A stretch of DNA of 64,000 nt. Origin: Phascolomyces articulosus. Its lineage: Eukaryota; Mucoromycota; Mucoromycetes; Mucorales; Lichtheimiaceae. The notes under the pieces were generated by a model. The model searched no databases, was not told the origin of the DNA, and saw nothing but the letters and a program-made list of their open reading frames with translations. Positions 1-12,901 of this stretch are shown piece after piece. Each line of letters starts with the position of its first letter. Position 1 is the first letter of the stretch. The stretch is taken from positions 60,387 through 124,386 of the forward strand of contig JAIXMP010000066.1 of assembly GCA_025677815.1 (NCBI GenBank), given 5' to 3'. Both the position numbers and the translations under genes were made by a program.

Positions 1-652
1 TTTGGTCTTACAATCCAAATTGTATCATTATATCAAATATCGTTATATCGAATATCATTATAGCGAGTGGATACGGTAAAAAGTCTTTTTTTCAAAGTGA
101 ACCTGTTATAATAAATGGTAACTTGTGACTAAAATGCATATATACATATATAACTAGCAAAAAAAAACGAACAATCAAGTATTCCTTAGAAAGAAATTGA
201 TCAGGTACATATTATAATGATAATGGGTAATGTCGCTCATAAGAAAGAAAATACCAAATCAAAAAGTTTCATTCATTGAACAAAATAATAATTTTGCTGG
301 AGAGAAGTTTCCGCTTTTTTTATGTATATTTTCATTTTTATAACCTCTTGGCTTTACAACTTTTGGATTTATATGTGTATAAATATTTGAGGTTTTTTTG
401 TTTTTTTTTGGGGGGGGGAAGAAAAGGTATGAAGAGGAAATCGGATAGTGGACATAAAAAGCAAGAGAAAAAATAGGTGTGTACACGGGGGTGTGGTGAT
501 AGTGGTGGGATGAACGGTAAGAAACATAGAGTCAAATTAAAGGGAAGAGATGCAGTGTTTTATATATAAAGAATTATATGTTATAATCGAAAGAAGAAAA
601 AAAAGAGAAACGATGAATGGAGGTGGGAGGGAGTTAGATCAATCCAAAGATT
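1..652. other. AT-rich intergenic flank
   Basis: No gene can be supported here; the short open frames are low-complexity. Bases 1-60 hold a run of related short units around ATATCATTATATCRAATATC. The unit resembles the reverse complement of a 20-mer shared by two other intergenic sites in the window (about 20.1 and 36.4 kb). The rest is the 3' flank of the SF3A2 gene. Confidence 0.5.
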
Positions 653-1306
653 TCAAATAGAATAAAAAAATTGCAAAGAATATTGTTTTGAATCCTGATC
701 CCAATGAGTCCAAAACCTTCCTTCTGCACGATCAATTTCCTTACTTTCCACCTTGAAAGCAACTGTTTCATAAGGTTCAGCAGCAATTAACAAGTATTGA
801 AATTGTTTATTAGGAGCTTCGATTTTTTGTTCATAAGCTGACATGAAACGATAACGTGGCATGACATCTGGTGCAATTTGAGGATATTGAATTTGAAATA
901 AAAGACCATGTTGACGAGTGACTAGGTCACGTACTTTAGTAATGCGATAACCAGGTCGACCAATCTTGATGACATTACGACGTTGTACCGAAGGTTTGGC
1001 GGGACCCACCGCAGGTTGATTAATAGACGATTCTTTGGCTTCTTTTGCTGCACGACGTGCTAAATTGGTTTGATGTTTTTTACCTTGCGTATGTGCCAAA
1101 TAAGATCCTTCACTTGTATGTAATGTAAGACATAGTTTACATTCATAAGATCCTAAATGATTCTTCATAAAATAGGGATCTTTGGAAATATCAATCGTTT
1201 CAAGGGCTAATTTTCGAAGACGTTCACGACGATCCACATTGGATTCAGACCATCCTGCAACACCGCCACTTCGAATTTTACTTCCTACACGATTTTGGAA
1301 ATCCAT
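653..1306 (-). CDS. SF3A2: splicing factor 3A subunit 2 (SF3a66/Prp11)
   Basis: Single-exon gene of 217 aa ending in TGA. SF3A2 is a subunit of the SF3a complex of the U2 snRNP and acts in the nucleus in branch-site recognition and prespliceosome assembly. The N-terminus MDFQNRVGSKIRSGG and the matrin/U1-type C2H2 zinc finger (about residues 53-82, CKLC...H...H) are family hallmarks. The motif VIKIGRPGYR and the C-terminal part with RFWTHWD are also conserved in this family. The proline-rich C-terminal extension of animal SF3A2 is absent, as in the short yeast-type proteins. The start is the first ATG, with no upstream in-frame alternative. It lies head to head with RIX1 across a 208-bp gap. 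Recognition is firm. Confidence 0.95.
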   Translation of the reverse strand: MDFQNRVGSKIRSGGVAGWSESNVDRRERLRKLALETIDISKDPYFMKNHLGSYECKLCLTLHTSEGSYLAHTQGKKHQTNLARRAAKEAKESSINQPAVGPAKPSVQRRNVIKIGRPGYRITKVRDLVTRQHGLLFQIQYPQIAPDVMPRYRFMSAYEQKIEAPNKQFQYLLIAAEPYETVAFKVESKEIDRAEGRFWTHWDQDSKQYSLQFFYSI

Positions 1307-1514
1307 GGTTTATATTTTTATATATTATGATTAAAAAAGAAAAAAAGTTGGAGTGTAAGTGTGTGTATATATGTAGTTGAGTGTATAGTATGTGTATGTG
1401 TGGAACTACAAAATAAAATTTGTTTCCCAGATCGCCTTTAATGCGGCTTGGGTAATTATATAACTTTTCTTTTTTTTTTTTTGTTCACTGTCTAAAAAAA
1501 ATCTTACGGGAAAA
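1307..1514. promoter_or_regulatory. shared divergent promoter SF3A2 / RIX1
   Basis: Only 208 bp separate the start codons of two divergently transcribed genes, so this segment must carry both core promoters and 5' UTRs. It contains pyrimidine/poly-T runs (about 1466-1482) and a GC-richer patch near 1430-1452. No canonical motif is claimed. Confidence 0.6.
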
Positions 1515-4500
1515 ATGACAACTCAATTATCTCGGATTCTAAACGATTATCTCGTCAATGAATCACACATATCCAACTATTTACCATTTATTCTCGAGGC
1601 CATTACACATAACCACCTTCTGATCGATCAAGAGAATACCAATGATAATGATGCTGTTGTCAAACGAAAATGGACTGTACGATTAAACGCGTTATTAGGA
1701 TCAAAACAAGCTTCTACTCGTTGGGCTGCCATTTGTCTTATCAAAGAAACCTGTCAACAGTCTGAAAGTTTATATGTTACTAGTGTACAAACGTGGACAG
1801 CTCAGTTATTAGGTGTTCTTGCGGTAAAAAAAACCATTTTTCTATTTTCCTGAAAACTTTTTTTTTTTTAAAAAAAAAGTGCGAGGGTCCCTGTTTATTG
1901 ACAAAACACAACCTCTTTGCAACCTAATGAACATATAGAAACCAGCTGAAACAAATTTAATGATATCAACAACGATTGAGACGCTTTCCTTGCTATTCGA
2001 AAAAACCGTTGGTAAAGCCGAATTACATGCTGAAGTCACTATTAAGTCTTTACCACGTTTCAATCAATTACTTTTATCTCTTAGCTCTCAACCTGAATTG
2101 ATGGTATGTTCAACTGTTGTTTTTTTTTTTATTAAAAAAAAAAAGAAGTATATTTGGGGGCAGTGATAGTTAACATGTTTGGTTTTTCTATCATATATTT
2201 TTAGCCAATAACACTTCGTGCATTATCCAAAAACACGGAAATTTTCCCAACCATGTCCCGTCATATTATGGATCAAACCTTAAAACTTTATATTTCATGT
2301 TTGGATAATGCCAATGATGTTCCTCCTAGTATTTTAGGACACTGTTTAGCAACAGCATGTCGAGCAAGTGTAAAAACCAATGTGGCTAGTCAATGGCAGG
2401 ATACATTAATGAAATTGATTGGATCAATTCATCAAGCATTAGATAGATTATTTGAAACGGTGGATGAAGGTAATTATTATTATTAGTAAATAGAAAGAGG
2501 ACAGGTTGGTTGATATGGAAAATGAACATTTTTTTTAATATATATATTTTCTGTATGATTTTTAGAGGATAGCGTTTCGGATCGAATGACAGGATATACA
2601 TTAGCATCGACACCGTTAGATTATGTTGAAGCTTTTCCTATTTTATTGAAACGAATTCGATATATACAAGATACAATTGCTTCTTATTTATCGTATGTAT
2701 TTATTTCATTTAATATAAAAACTATACAACTGGTTTTCTTTTTTTTTTCTAATAAATTTCAATTTTTTTTATGATAGATCAAAAACAATCGTACCTGTAG
2801 GTGTACCCATTGCTCACCTTATTCGACTTTGTTGTCGAATTTATAATGTATATCAAGGCTGTGTGGTAAATGAATGGTTTTCGTTATCTTATATATCTTG
2901 CATGTGTGTCTGTGTGTGGAATGGTATGTAGGTTTTCTAATGACATTTTTTTTGTGCGTTTCATACAGATGCGTGAATATAAACCCAAGGATGAATATGC
3001 ATGTCTCATGACGTGTCTTCCTGCACTTCATTTAAATACCAATAAATTACTTGCGAGTCTGTTGTTAAGGTAATACCTATTCACATGGATGTGAATTTTG
3101 AAAGGGAGATAGAAAGGAAGGAAACAAAATATTCAATTTGTCTTTTATTTTTTGATAGTGCGGATGTTGGTATGATACAATATACCAAATTATTAGCCCG
3201 AATTTTATTACGTTTATTGAGTGAAAATAACAAAAAGAGGTATGTTATATATTACTATGAGAAGAAAAAAAAAAGAGACTAAAATCAAATTGGATTCTCC
3301 TTTAATTAGAGCCGTCAAAATCTCAGTCTATAATTTGATTTCTTTATGTATGCAAAAATTCGGTTATGCATTTGCTGATACAATCTTAAAACCAGTAGTT
3401 CTATCTGCTATTGATAATTTAAAAGCAATCGAACATAAAAGGGTGGATGTTGTTGTACCAGATAAGGTTCGTATCAATTATTAATGGTTTTTATATGAGA
3501 TAAGACCGTGTGGGAGAGAACCGTAGGAAGTTTGTATATTGACAAAAAAATGATACTCTTTTCTATAGAAGGTATCTGGCAAAAAGCGACGTGCTGAACA
3601 AATTAGTTCTGATGCATTTAGTACAAATGATACCATTTCTTATCCACCTTGTGATATTCAAATGGCAGCTCTTCAAGTACTTTATAATGTGATGACACTA
3701 CATGGAAATTCAATGGATCTTGGTTTAAGGTCTTCTATTGACACTACTATTGTTTCAAGAATTTTACAATCCACTACAAGAAACGATATAAAGACCAATA
3801 ATGAAGAATCATTAGCTGTGAAATGCCATTTATATAAATGTCTATTAAGTTCCATCATGAGTCCAAATATTAATCAAGCTACTCTTTTACCCCATGCGGC
3901 ACGATTATTCAGTGCTGGTTTAAATGATGAAACACATGAGGTAAATAATCGATCTATGTATATAATTCTTATAGTTTCAAAAGGAAAATAAAGGGCTAAA
4001 TCTCAATTATTTATTTTTTCATTTTAGCTTCGTATGATCTGTACACAAGGTTTAGCAATCTGTGATCTTTGTATGCATACAAGAATGCCACCTATTCAAC
4101 GTTTACAGCCTACACCTTCAACCACCACTACTGCTACTTCATCTGATACAATGTTAGCGACTACCATTGAGGATGCTACGAATGAGATGGATAATGACAA
4201 CGACAGTAATAACGAAGAAGAAGAAGAGATGATAACAGAGCAAATAGAGGAATTGAAAACACCTGTGAGTCCCATTATGGCACGATCCAGTAATGTTATT
4301 CGTGCTCCAGAAGATGATGATGATGAAATCATGCAAGAAAATCAACGATCCAATATTAAACTTGCACAACAACCTTCTATTCCAATTGTTGCACCTTCTG
4401 CCTCCTCTTCTTCATCTACAACATTAACAACTCAAAGTATTGAACAAGATGGCAAGAAAGAATTGTTATTTACTACAAAGGAATCCACTTTTTCTTCTAC

Positions 4501-4675
4501 AACAAACACAACAATCCCTGATGATGATAACGATATGATATCATCTTCTGTAACGGAAACGTTAACGACATCATCACCTAAACAACAAACAAAAATTATT
4601 CATCAACCCAATCAAGATGATGATGAAGATGATGAAGAGTTTGAGATACCGGAAATCAATATGGATGATGATTAA
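1515..4675 (+). CDS. RIX1: pre-rRNA-processing protein Rix1/PELP1-like
   Basis: Ten exons: 1515-1823, 1939-2103, 2205-2469, 2566-2692, 2778-2865, 2969-3069, 3159-3239, 3310-3466, 3569-3940, 4028-4675. All junctions are GT-AG and in phase, giving 770 aa. Rix1 (PELP1 in animals) is the scaffold of the Rix1-Ipi complex that acts in ITS2 processing and late 60S pre-ribosome maturation in the nucleus. The N-terminal 200 residues match the RIX1/PELP1 helical repeat pattern: RWAAICLIKETC, then a leucine-rich block, then the SLPRFNQLLL helix. A basic KKRR patch follows. The C-terminal 200 residues are low-complexity and strongly acidic (NNEEEEEM, DDDEDDEEFE), like the acidic tail of PELP1. Family assignment rests on pattern memory, not a search. 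Confidence 0.8.
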
Positions 4676-4936
4676 CGATAATAATAGTAATAATAATGAA
4701 GAAAAGAATAATAAAATAACATATATGTATATTATATTTGTAAAAGAAAAAAAAGAAGGACAAGGGTTGATAAAAAGAAGTTGGAAGGAGGAGTAATGGT
4801 ACACAAAAAAAAACCAGAGAGATATATCAAGGGAAAACAGAGAGAGAGAGAAAGAAAAAAAACAATGATTTTAAAAGGTATTGAAAAAGAATTTGTGAGT
4901 GTAAATTAAAATATTGGGAAAGGGAAAAAACGCAAA
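4676..4936. other. convergent 3' intergenic region
   Basis: A 261-bp gap between the converging 3' ends of RIX1 and the C2/MUN gene. It is purine-rich with poly-A runs and must hold both polyadenylation sites; no gene is seen. Confidence 0.5.
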
Positions 4937-7900
4937 TTAGCCTTCCAAGATCGCAGAATCTCTGTGGTTACGAACATCTTGAATAAGTGATCGATAATGT
5001 TTATTTTCCAACTTATCAAGTGGTATAGCGTCCCCATCTTCACCACCATTGAAGAAGATTTTCAAAAGCTAAAAAGAAAAAAGGGTAAAGGTTAAGAATA
5101 AAATGTTATATATATATGACTCTATTTTCCTTGAATGGTCATTTTATTATCATTTTAAACCTTTACCTCAAGCCATTTTAGAACAATATGTTCTTCATAT
5201 TCATCCAATGTGGAATCATGTTGATGGTTATTTTCTGGTTTAGGTGTTCTCAAAACATTTTCCAAAGATAATAATACTTCTTTCCAAATCTTCGAAACTA
5301 CCAATTGCATAGTGGTTTCTGACAAGTTATCGTTCAAAATCTTGAGATTCTTTTCCAAATAATCCAACAAAGGTGCAATAGCATCTTCACATTCTTGTAG
5401 GCTAGGTTCGACTTGTTTATTCGATCGGCTAAATGTGGAAAAGAAACTTTTGTCTTTTCTTAACAGTTTATCCAATGTACGTCGAGATAGACAATATCTC
5501 ATAAATCGACCCATCTAATATATATATCATTCAAAAAAAAAATAAAAGCAATGAACAATGAGAAAGAAAGAGAGACGGTTCAATTTAAATCAAAAACAAA
5601 ATTTACCTGATCCACAATAAGTGCAGCAGCATCATTTTCAGATCGTTTCAATGTACGGAACGACTTGACAAACCAAAATTGAATATCGTCCTTTTCACCG
5701 ACTAAACTGACTCGTAAATGTAATTTACCCTGAGGATGCAATGTCAAATTTACATCATGCATAAGATAATCATCAAAGTAATCAGGTGATAGTTTGAACC
5801 AAACGCTACCACATTCTTGATTACTACCAATCATATCTTCATCATAAACAACAGCCAACACTTCTACATCCCGTTCATTCAACCAAACATCAAATGTTTG
5901 ATCCCAACGTGGATTCAATGTTTTGTAAACTGTACGCGTCTTGGCCGTTTCTTTCTTGTTGATTTCCAAGACAACATAAGGATCACTTAATCCATTATTA
6001 TCCAAAGCTTGCAAGTTTTCGGCACGAACGACACGGATCGAATATAAAAAGTTGGTTTGTTCCGTCTTTTCTACTGCAGGGGAACCGATTTCTCGCATTC
6101 TATCGGCAATTTCATCCACATCCATGATTTGATATAATCTATCAAGTCGACTACGTGCTGCTTCAATATCGTTAATCATGACACATAACTGGATACAGAA
6201 AAATATATATAGTCTCGGTGAGTTATTTTATATTTGCAATTTCTATATATTTCATAGTTGTATATATAATATATCTACCTCAGGCGTAAAATCAGCTGGT
6301 GTTGCTTCTTCTTTTGTTCCACCATGACTGCCCGTAAGATACCTTGCTTTATCTAAAAATGAAGGTGCTGTGGAAGGATCATTTTCGTTTTGTTGTGGAG
6401 GACTAATTTCTTCAAGTACAAAATGTTCAAGGGTATTTGTATATTGTTCAAGAGCAATGGCAAACACCTAAAACAAATATAAATCATTGAAAGAAAAATA
6501 AGAAAAAGAAAAGGGAGATGATATACAAATAGATTGCTTTTTTTTTACCTTTGATAATGCTGTCAAAAATCGACAGCGTTGGGTTTCATTTGGCCATTGT
6601 AAATTTTGTACAAAATCCACAGATTGATGGAACATGCTGAATAAATCAACAATCGAAGAAGAATGAACTGCTGTTTCATTGATAGGTTTAAACTAAAATA
6701 GATGGAAAATTTAAGTAACTTTTTTTTTGGCATAAAAATATCACCAAATTAAGAAATATAAAAATGATACTATGCATAAATAAATTTACCTCATCTTGCT
6801 TGATAGCATTTTCTACCCATTCAGGTGTTGCTGCATGAGTTGCCTTTAACCGACGCTTAACATGTTGTAAAAACCATGATTCCACTTTGAATAAGACCGT
6901 CTTTTGTCTATTATATACATAAAGAGAGAAAGAACTAGAGTCAATTTTATCCATACATTTTTTATTCCATAGTAATAGGATACTTTACCGAGGGCCATAT
7001 TGGTCATAGAGTCGCTTCAAACTCAAAACCTTGTGGTATAATTCAAATGTGACATCAATAGGTGCATTTCTTGCTTCAGGAGAATATGCCCAATTTTCTA
7101 TTTCCAATGCGAAAAATGGCATATGACGTGCCATAACAATACCAGGAACTTCCAAATGTCTAAATTTTTACAATGTTATTACTGATTAGCTTTTTTTTGT
7201 TCACTTTACATTCCAAATACAACGTAACCGTTATCCTTTTTTTTAAAAAAAAACGCATACTCTTGAATGGGCGTCTTAAACTTCTTTTTCGATATAGATA
7301 CCAGCTCCTTAATAAGTTTATCTGCCAATGCTAATAAGTTGGTAAGACTATCTTGGCTATTGTCTAGGACTTTTTCAATAGTTCGCCATCGACTCACTGC
7401 AGCTCCCTAATAATATACATATAAAAAAACTCAGGTATGAAAAAAAAACATATATTCATGATAATGGATATATGTGTCATTTGTATATTACCTCTACTGT
7501 TTCTTCAAGACGAGAAAATGCTAAATGTGGATCAGGATGATCTTGCACATAGGCAGGATTATCGTAAATTTTATCAAGCATTCCTACAAGATCATATACC
7601 CACATAGGACTATATAAAGTACTGAAATGCATTAATAAGATGAAGAAGAAGAAAAAAGAAAAAAGATAGAAACAGTACCTAATTTTCCAATATTCTGATA
7701 AAGCAGCTTCTAATTCATGTAAAAGGGTTTGATTTAATCCTTCATAGGTACGAATAAGAGATTCTCGCTAAATATTTTTAAAAAATAAGATTTGGTTAAT
7801 GTTTTGATGGATATTCAACAGATTATAAATAAATAGATAAATAAAGAACCTTACATCATTAATAGCCCAAGTCTTTGAACTGTTTTCTTTAATCACTTTA

Positions 7901-8217
7901 TCTAAAGCACGTGATGCATCCTTGACATCTTCCAGATCAAGTTTATTTTGATCAAAACGCGTTCGTACCAATTCAAGATATAACACGGCACGAAAAGGGG
8001 CTGAAAGACGCCAGGTACGCCAACATTCACGTAAAAGTTCATCAGATTGCTGTGATAAAACACTTGTTTTTGCACGCTCACAATCAGGAACTACTTCATT
8101 ATCATAATCAATACACATGGCCATAAGTAAACGGAAATGTGAGCGGGGATCATTGGGAATAAATGCAAATGCATTTTGCTATAATAACAACATATTATTT
8201 TTTTACCATGTGAATAA

Positions 8218-8256
<39 letters not shown>

Positions 8257-9545
8257 CAATAAGAAATTTTCAACTGTTAAATAATAAATTTTAAAACTTA
8301 CAGAATCATGTTCAGTCGTTTGTTGAAGTGAATTTCTTGATCGAGCACCTCCTTCACTAGCGAGTAAATTAGTGCCACCCATATCCATTTCACTGGCTGC
8401 ATTTAATGCCAAATTAGGTTTCAATAACATCATTGTATTCATCAATTCTCCTAACTGTTTGACTTCACGACGTTGCCAGTTTTCGTATGCAGTTTGAGAT
8501 GGAAAATCTTCTCGTCGACCAGGGAACGAATGGTTGGTATGTACATTATTAATACATTTTTTCAAATCCATTAAAATCGCCTATATTTTGATACGTTGAT
8601 ATGTATTGTTATATATTGTAAAGTAACAACAAAAAGTATCAGTATACATCCGCACACGCATTCCTTCCTCCTCTTCACTCTCTTCATTTTATAAACATAT
8701 ATATAAAAATCAAAAATACTTACAGAATCAGTACAAATTTTCTGTAACTCTTGAAGTTTTCGTCGATGGTCTGTATCTGAGACTTGGAACATATTTTGAA
8801 TCATGATAATCATAGGAAATCGTTCCAAAGCTTCTACTGAACCATCCGCCGGTTGGGGTGAGTTGGGTGAAGCTGGTGTAGGTTGTCTTCTATCAGATTG
8901 TCGTCTTTTAGCATTAGGTGTAATAAAAGAATCCAGCTTTTCCATTAATTCTGGTGTTGCCGAAGAAGGAGCATCTTCCAATACTGTTTGTTTGACGATT
9001 TCAGCAAAACGAGCCATATGACGATTCAACTCCTCATACCAGATGGCAGGGTTTGGATCCGATTTACGTAGCTCAGCCTCAGCCGTTTTTAAAAACGTAA
9101 TAACAAGATCGTTGAGAGTGCCCTGAGGTCGATAACGTTGTTGTTGTAATTTACTTTGAAACTGGGATAAGATAGCTAAAAATATCTTTTCTTCTCGATC
9201 CATTCTGGATAAATCCTTGGCTTTTTTCACCTCCTCCAGTCGTTTTAATAAACTGCGTACTATTTCTCTTGTCATTTTGTCCGATTTTTTCTCATCATCA
9301 CCAAACTTGTCTGTAATGGATCCAAGAACACCACTGACACCCATATGAATGGAATGACGATTATCATTATTGCCTCCTCCACCACCAGCTGCTTTTTTAG
9401 TTGCTAAACCATTAGAACCTGTCTGTTGTTCCAAATAAGCCCGAATAGCACAACGTAAAGCGTAATCGTAAACAGCCATTGGGTTTGCCGTTCTGTTTTT
9501 ACTACGCCCACTACGACGAAGTCTTGAACCAGACTTGCCTTCCAT
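4937..9545 (-). CDS. UNC-13/Munc13-like protein: MUN (MHD) regions with an embedded C2 domain
   Basis: Thirteen exons read from high to low coordinates: 9545-8724, 8580-8302, 8178-7855, 7767-7679, 7621-7492, 7406-7261, 7159-6989, 6907-6790, 6692-6549, 6467-6279, 6188-5607, 5514-5167, 5068-4937. Every junction is GT-AG and in phase (1157 aa, stop TAA). A C2 domain sits at about residues 850-970, with the NGLSDPYVVLEI loop and YDED in the third loop; acidic calcium ligands are partly kept. It is preceded by helical MHD1-like sequence and followed by MHD2-like helices. This order matches fungal Munc13-homology proteins, which promote vesicle tethering or fusion at the plasma membrane. The start is the ATG at 9545; a GTG six bases upstream is not credible. 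The N-terminal 60 residues are basic and low-complexity. The exact orthologue is uncertain. Confidence 0.85.
8218..8257. repeat. (ATA)n microsatellite
   Basis: About thirteen tandem ATA/AAT triplets inside the second intron of the C2/MUN gene. Intronic, so expected to be length-variable without coding effect. Confidence 0.85.
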
Positions 9546-10090
9546 AACCACCCGAGTATATTAATTTGTTTTTATATATAAAAAGGGTTTTTTTTGTTTA
9601 AAGAAATGAAGAAAAGAGGATTCTTTTCTCGAAGATGGTGTGAGAGGGAGAGAGAAAAAAAAAAGGGGTTTTGCGGGACCGAGGATAAAAGGCAGGTTAT
9701 AAAAAAAAGCCTAACTATTAGTTCCTGACTGGATTTATATCTGACTCTGAGTATTTTTTTTTATACAGCGTTCGTACAAAATCAAAAAAAAAAAAAAAAA
9801 ACCCTGCGTGCTATTATTAAAGGGTGAAACGATTTATGGTTATTATGCAAGAAGTTCAAAAAAGATATGGTCAAAGTTAAAGAATACTTTTTTTTAATAT
9901 TATTTTATTTGTCAAAATGATGTTTTTTCTTGTAGATATTTATTTATCAAGCGTGTGCATAGACCTAAAATGTTTCATGATCTCGTATAGAGAGCGGAGA
10001 GGCCTTTGATAAATATTATTACATTTCTCTTCTCTTCCCTCTCTCTCTTTTTTTTTCACCCCATCTTAGTATATATAAATATATTGCACT
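9546..10090. promoter_or_regulatory. shared divergent promoter, C2/MUN gene / AP-3 sigma
   Basis: The 545 bp between divergent start codons hold no gene. A TATATATAAAAAGG stretch just upstream of the minus-strand gene (about 9572-9585, read on +), a poly-A run near 9784-9802 and a TATATAAATATAT stretch about 20 bp before the AP-3 sigma ATG are the only visible candidate elements. Confidence 0.5.
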
Positions 10091-11000
10091 ATGATCAAAT
10101 CTGTATTAATTTTCAATAATCATGGAAAACCTCGGTTAATCAAGTTTTATCAACAAATTGTAAATTAAATAAAAAAGAAACCGTAACTGGTTTTACTTGT
10201 TTTTTTTTATATAATCTAACTTTACCTCCAAAATGGTTTTTTTATATTAGGATATAGCAACACAACAGGCACTTGTACAAGAAATATATTCACTCGTATC
10301 AAAACGACCTGATACGGTATGTAACTTTTTAGAAGGAAGTAAACTTTTAGGTGGAAAAGATACACGTGTCATCTATCGTCATTATGCAACACTTTATTTC
10401 GTGTTTGTCGTCGATGAAAGTGAAAGTGAACTTGGCATTTTAGATTTAATTCAGGTCAGTTGTTTTCAAACGACTTTTTTTTTCTTCAATGTTGTACTAT
10501 ACCTCGTATATATATTTTTATATATGTAATTGAAACTAACCCGCTCCCTCTGAACAATTTGAAATATGAATAGGTGTTTGTTGAGAGTTTGGATCGATGT
10601 TTTGAAAACGTTTGCGAATTGGATCTTGTAAGTGTGATATTTTCATTTGATAATAATAATAATAATAGTAGTAGTTCAATATATACTAAATTATAATTTA
10701 ATATAGATCTTTCATTTTGATGAGGTAAAAAAAAAATATGGATGGATGTGGTATAAACATTAAGAATGGGTGTTTTTTTAAATTTTATTAAAAAAAAACC
10801 GGGTTCAACTCTTATGTTTCTAGGTACATCATATTTTATCAGAGATTGTACAAGGAGGCATGGTACTTGAAACCAATATGAACGAGATTGTGGCAGCAAT
10901 AAATGAAATGAATAAGGCAAAGAAGAAATCAGGCAGTACAACTACTGGAAGCCTCAGCGTACGTGCGAGTGAAACATTACGTGCTGGGTTTCGTCATTGA
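10091..11000 (+). CDS. AP-3 adaptor complex sigma subunit
   Basis: Five exons: 10091-10159, 10251-10454, 10574-10627, 10707-10724, 10824-11000; 173 aa, stop TGA. Sigma3 is the small subunit of the AP-3 adaptor, which sorts cargo from Golgi/endosomes to the vacuole. The longin-type fold is recognisable from MIKSVLIFNNHGKPRL, then VCNFLEG, IYRHYATLYFVF, ESELGILDLIQVFVE, CFENVCELDLIFHFDEV and GGMVLETNM. The retained IFNNHGKPR and the GGMVLETN ending fit the AP-3 rather than the AP-1 or AP-2 sigma chain. The tail after GGMVLETNM is shorter than in animals. Exon 4 is only 18 nt. A GTATGT at 10317 inside exon 2 looks like a donor but encodes part of the conserved VCNFLEG block, so it was not used. 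Confidence 0.93.
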
Positions 11001-11162
11001 AATAATATAAAAACATATTTTTTTTGTATATTTTTATTTTTTATTATTTTGATATATATATATGGGTGTATAAACTTGTAAAAGAACAAATCAAAAAACA
11101 AAAACAATGCTGAGGGAAAAGGGGGAATAATAACTAACTGATTGTACTGAATATAAATATAT

Positions 11163-12482
11163 TTATACTAAAACTTTGTCACATTTGGTTGTTGTTGCCA
11201 TGAGTTTATTTACACGTCGCTTTAATAATTGTTCTGTACGATATTTTTCATAGAAACGTTCAAAGGTATCAATACGTAGCATATCACGGTGACTGGTAAC
11301 AATCATGGTTCGAAGTTTTTCAAAATCACAATGGTCTGGATTACAACACTCGATTACAGCCCATGGATAGCGTCTTCCTAGCATATTTTTAGATGTATTC
11401 CGTTTATTATTGTATTTTTTATGCGGTTGTTGAGGTGTAGCAGAAAGTGTATCAGATGCAGGTTCAGAAGATGTTAGTTCATGAGGTTCAGTATCTTGCT
11501 GTTGTTGGGATGACATTTGTTGTTGTGGAAAGAGAGAATCTCGTAAAATTGTCAATGGACGACCAGTATCAGGATCTTCTTCATAACTAAATACAGTGTA
11601 AGGCATTTGTTCCAAATAGTCTACCATGGTACGTGCATCACCATCACAATCATCATCATCATCATCATCATCATTATCACTGATACATTCTCGTAACATG
11701 TGAAGTATATGTGTCATTGTAAAAGATCCTCGCTCTGGTGCTTCACTACTTTTTTCATCTTTTTCGTCATCCTCGTTCATTTCGATATAACCATAGATGG
11801 GTATTTGCAAAGCATCAAAAATGTCGTTTCGGAACCCTCTTTTGAGACTTTCACGTTGAGTAACCGTCAATGTATCAGCTTTACCAATCACGGGAATTAC
11901 ATTAACACGCGAACTGAGGACGCGAAGAGCATAACGATCCGTATCACTTAGACAATTACTTGTAGTATCCATAAAGTATAAGCATGCATGAATGTGGGTA
12001 TCAAATGCTTTTGTATCACGTTTTACTTTTGTCTCCTAATAAATATATCATGTGTTAATGATCTATTCAATTCAATTGTTCAAATATCCAATATATTATA
12101 CCTCAATTAATGTGAGCTCGAATTGATAATCGATGTATTTAGCCACAAAATTTAATTGATGATCAATAGCTAAACCGTCATCGAATCCAGGTGTGTCAAT
12201 CAAAGTGAAAGAAATCCTTTCCCCATTTTCTTCTACATACATGGAGACACTATAAAAATCCTCGGTTGCACGTAATTGTTCCTTGAGTGCCATCGATTTG
12301 GACTCTTTAAAAGTACCTTGGATGATATTGCATTTGAGACGTTCACATAGTGTACGCACAAACATGGTTTTGCCAGCACCCGCTTTGCCCACGACCATGA
12401 CATTAAGATGTGGGACAGACTCTTTCCGTGATCGTGCCGTTTGTTGACCGGAAAGTCTTTGAGAATAAGCGTTATATAACAT
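11163..12482 (-). CDS. septin family GTPase
   Basis: Two exons, 12482-12102 and 12035-11163, in phase; 417 aa, stop TAA. Septins are GTP-binding proteins that polymerise into filaments at septation and polar growth sites. The P-loop GKAGAGKT (residues 32-39), the G3 motif DTPGF (96-100) and the G4-like GKAD (178-181) are visible. A septin-type ending is also present: RRYPWAVIECCNPDHCDF followed by the LRTMIVTSHRDML helix. An Asp-rich tract and a Gln-rich insert lie between G4 and the septin-unique element. No long C-terminal coiled coil remains, so the protein is a short or divergent type. It is tandem with CSTF2 (420-bp gap). Which of the fungal septin groups it belongs to cannot be told by eye. 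Confidence 0.85.
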
Positions 12483-12901
12483 TGGTTTTCGTTACTGTTT
12501 TAACAATGAAAGAAACATTTTTTTTTGAATAAGGAAAAAATCCTTTTTATATAAAGTTTGTATAAGGAGAAGGAAAGGAACTTCAATGTCTAATTTCGTT
12601 CATTTATAAAATTGATATTTATAACACAACTGATATTAGGAAGAAGCTGTCATTTTAGTTGATGTTGTTTTTTCCTTTCTGTCTTTCTCTCTGGTTTTTT
12701 TTTTTTACCACCATCACGGTATTTCTATGTTTATAACTTTCTTTTTCGACTGACCCAAAAAAAAAAGACTTTTTAAGTTTAACAAACATCATAAAACTGA
12801 ATCGATGAAATATGATAATGCCAATGATTATAAACTAGAAAAGAAATGAGACCATAACCTTCTTTTATTTATTATTTTTATTATTATTTTCTTATGAGCT
12901 A
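12483..12901. other. intergenic region between septin and CSTF2
   Basis: This 419-bp segment is upstream of the septin gene and downstream of CSTF2, both on the minus strand. It is AT-rich with several poly-T/poly-A runs. No coding frame is supported. Confidence 0.5.

Noticed and set aside
4096..4372. Antisense open frames opposite the acidic tail of RIX1
   Set aside because: They are complements of GAT/GAA-rich codons (poly Ser/Ile/Leu) and show no domain.
10317..10322. GTATGT as an intron donor in the AP-3 sigma gene
   Set aside because: Reading through gives the conserved VCNFLEG block of sigma adaptins in phase, so it is coding.
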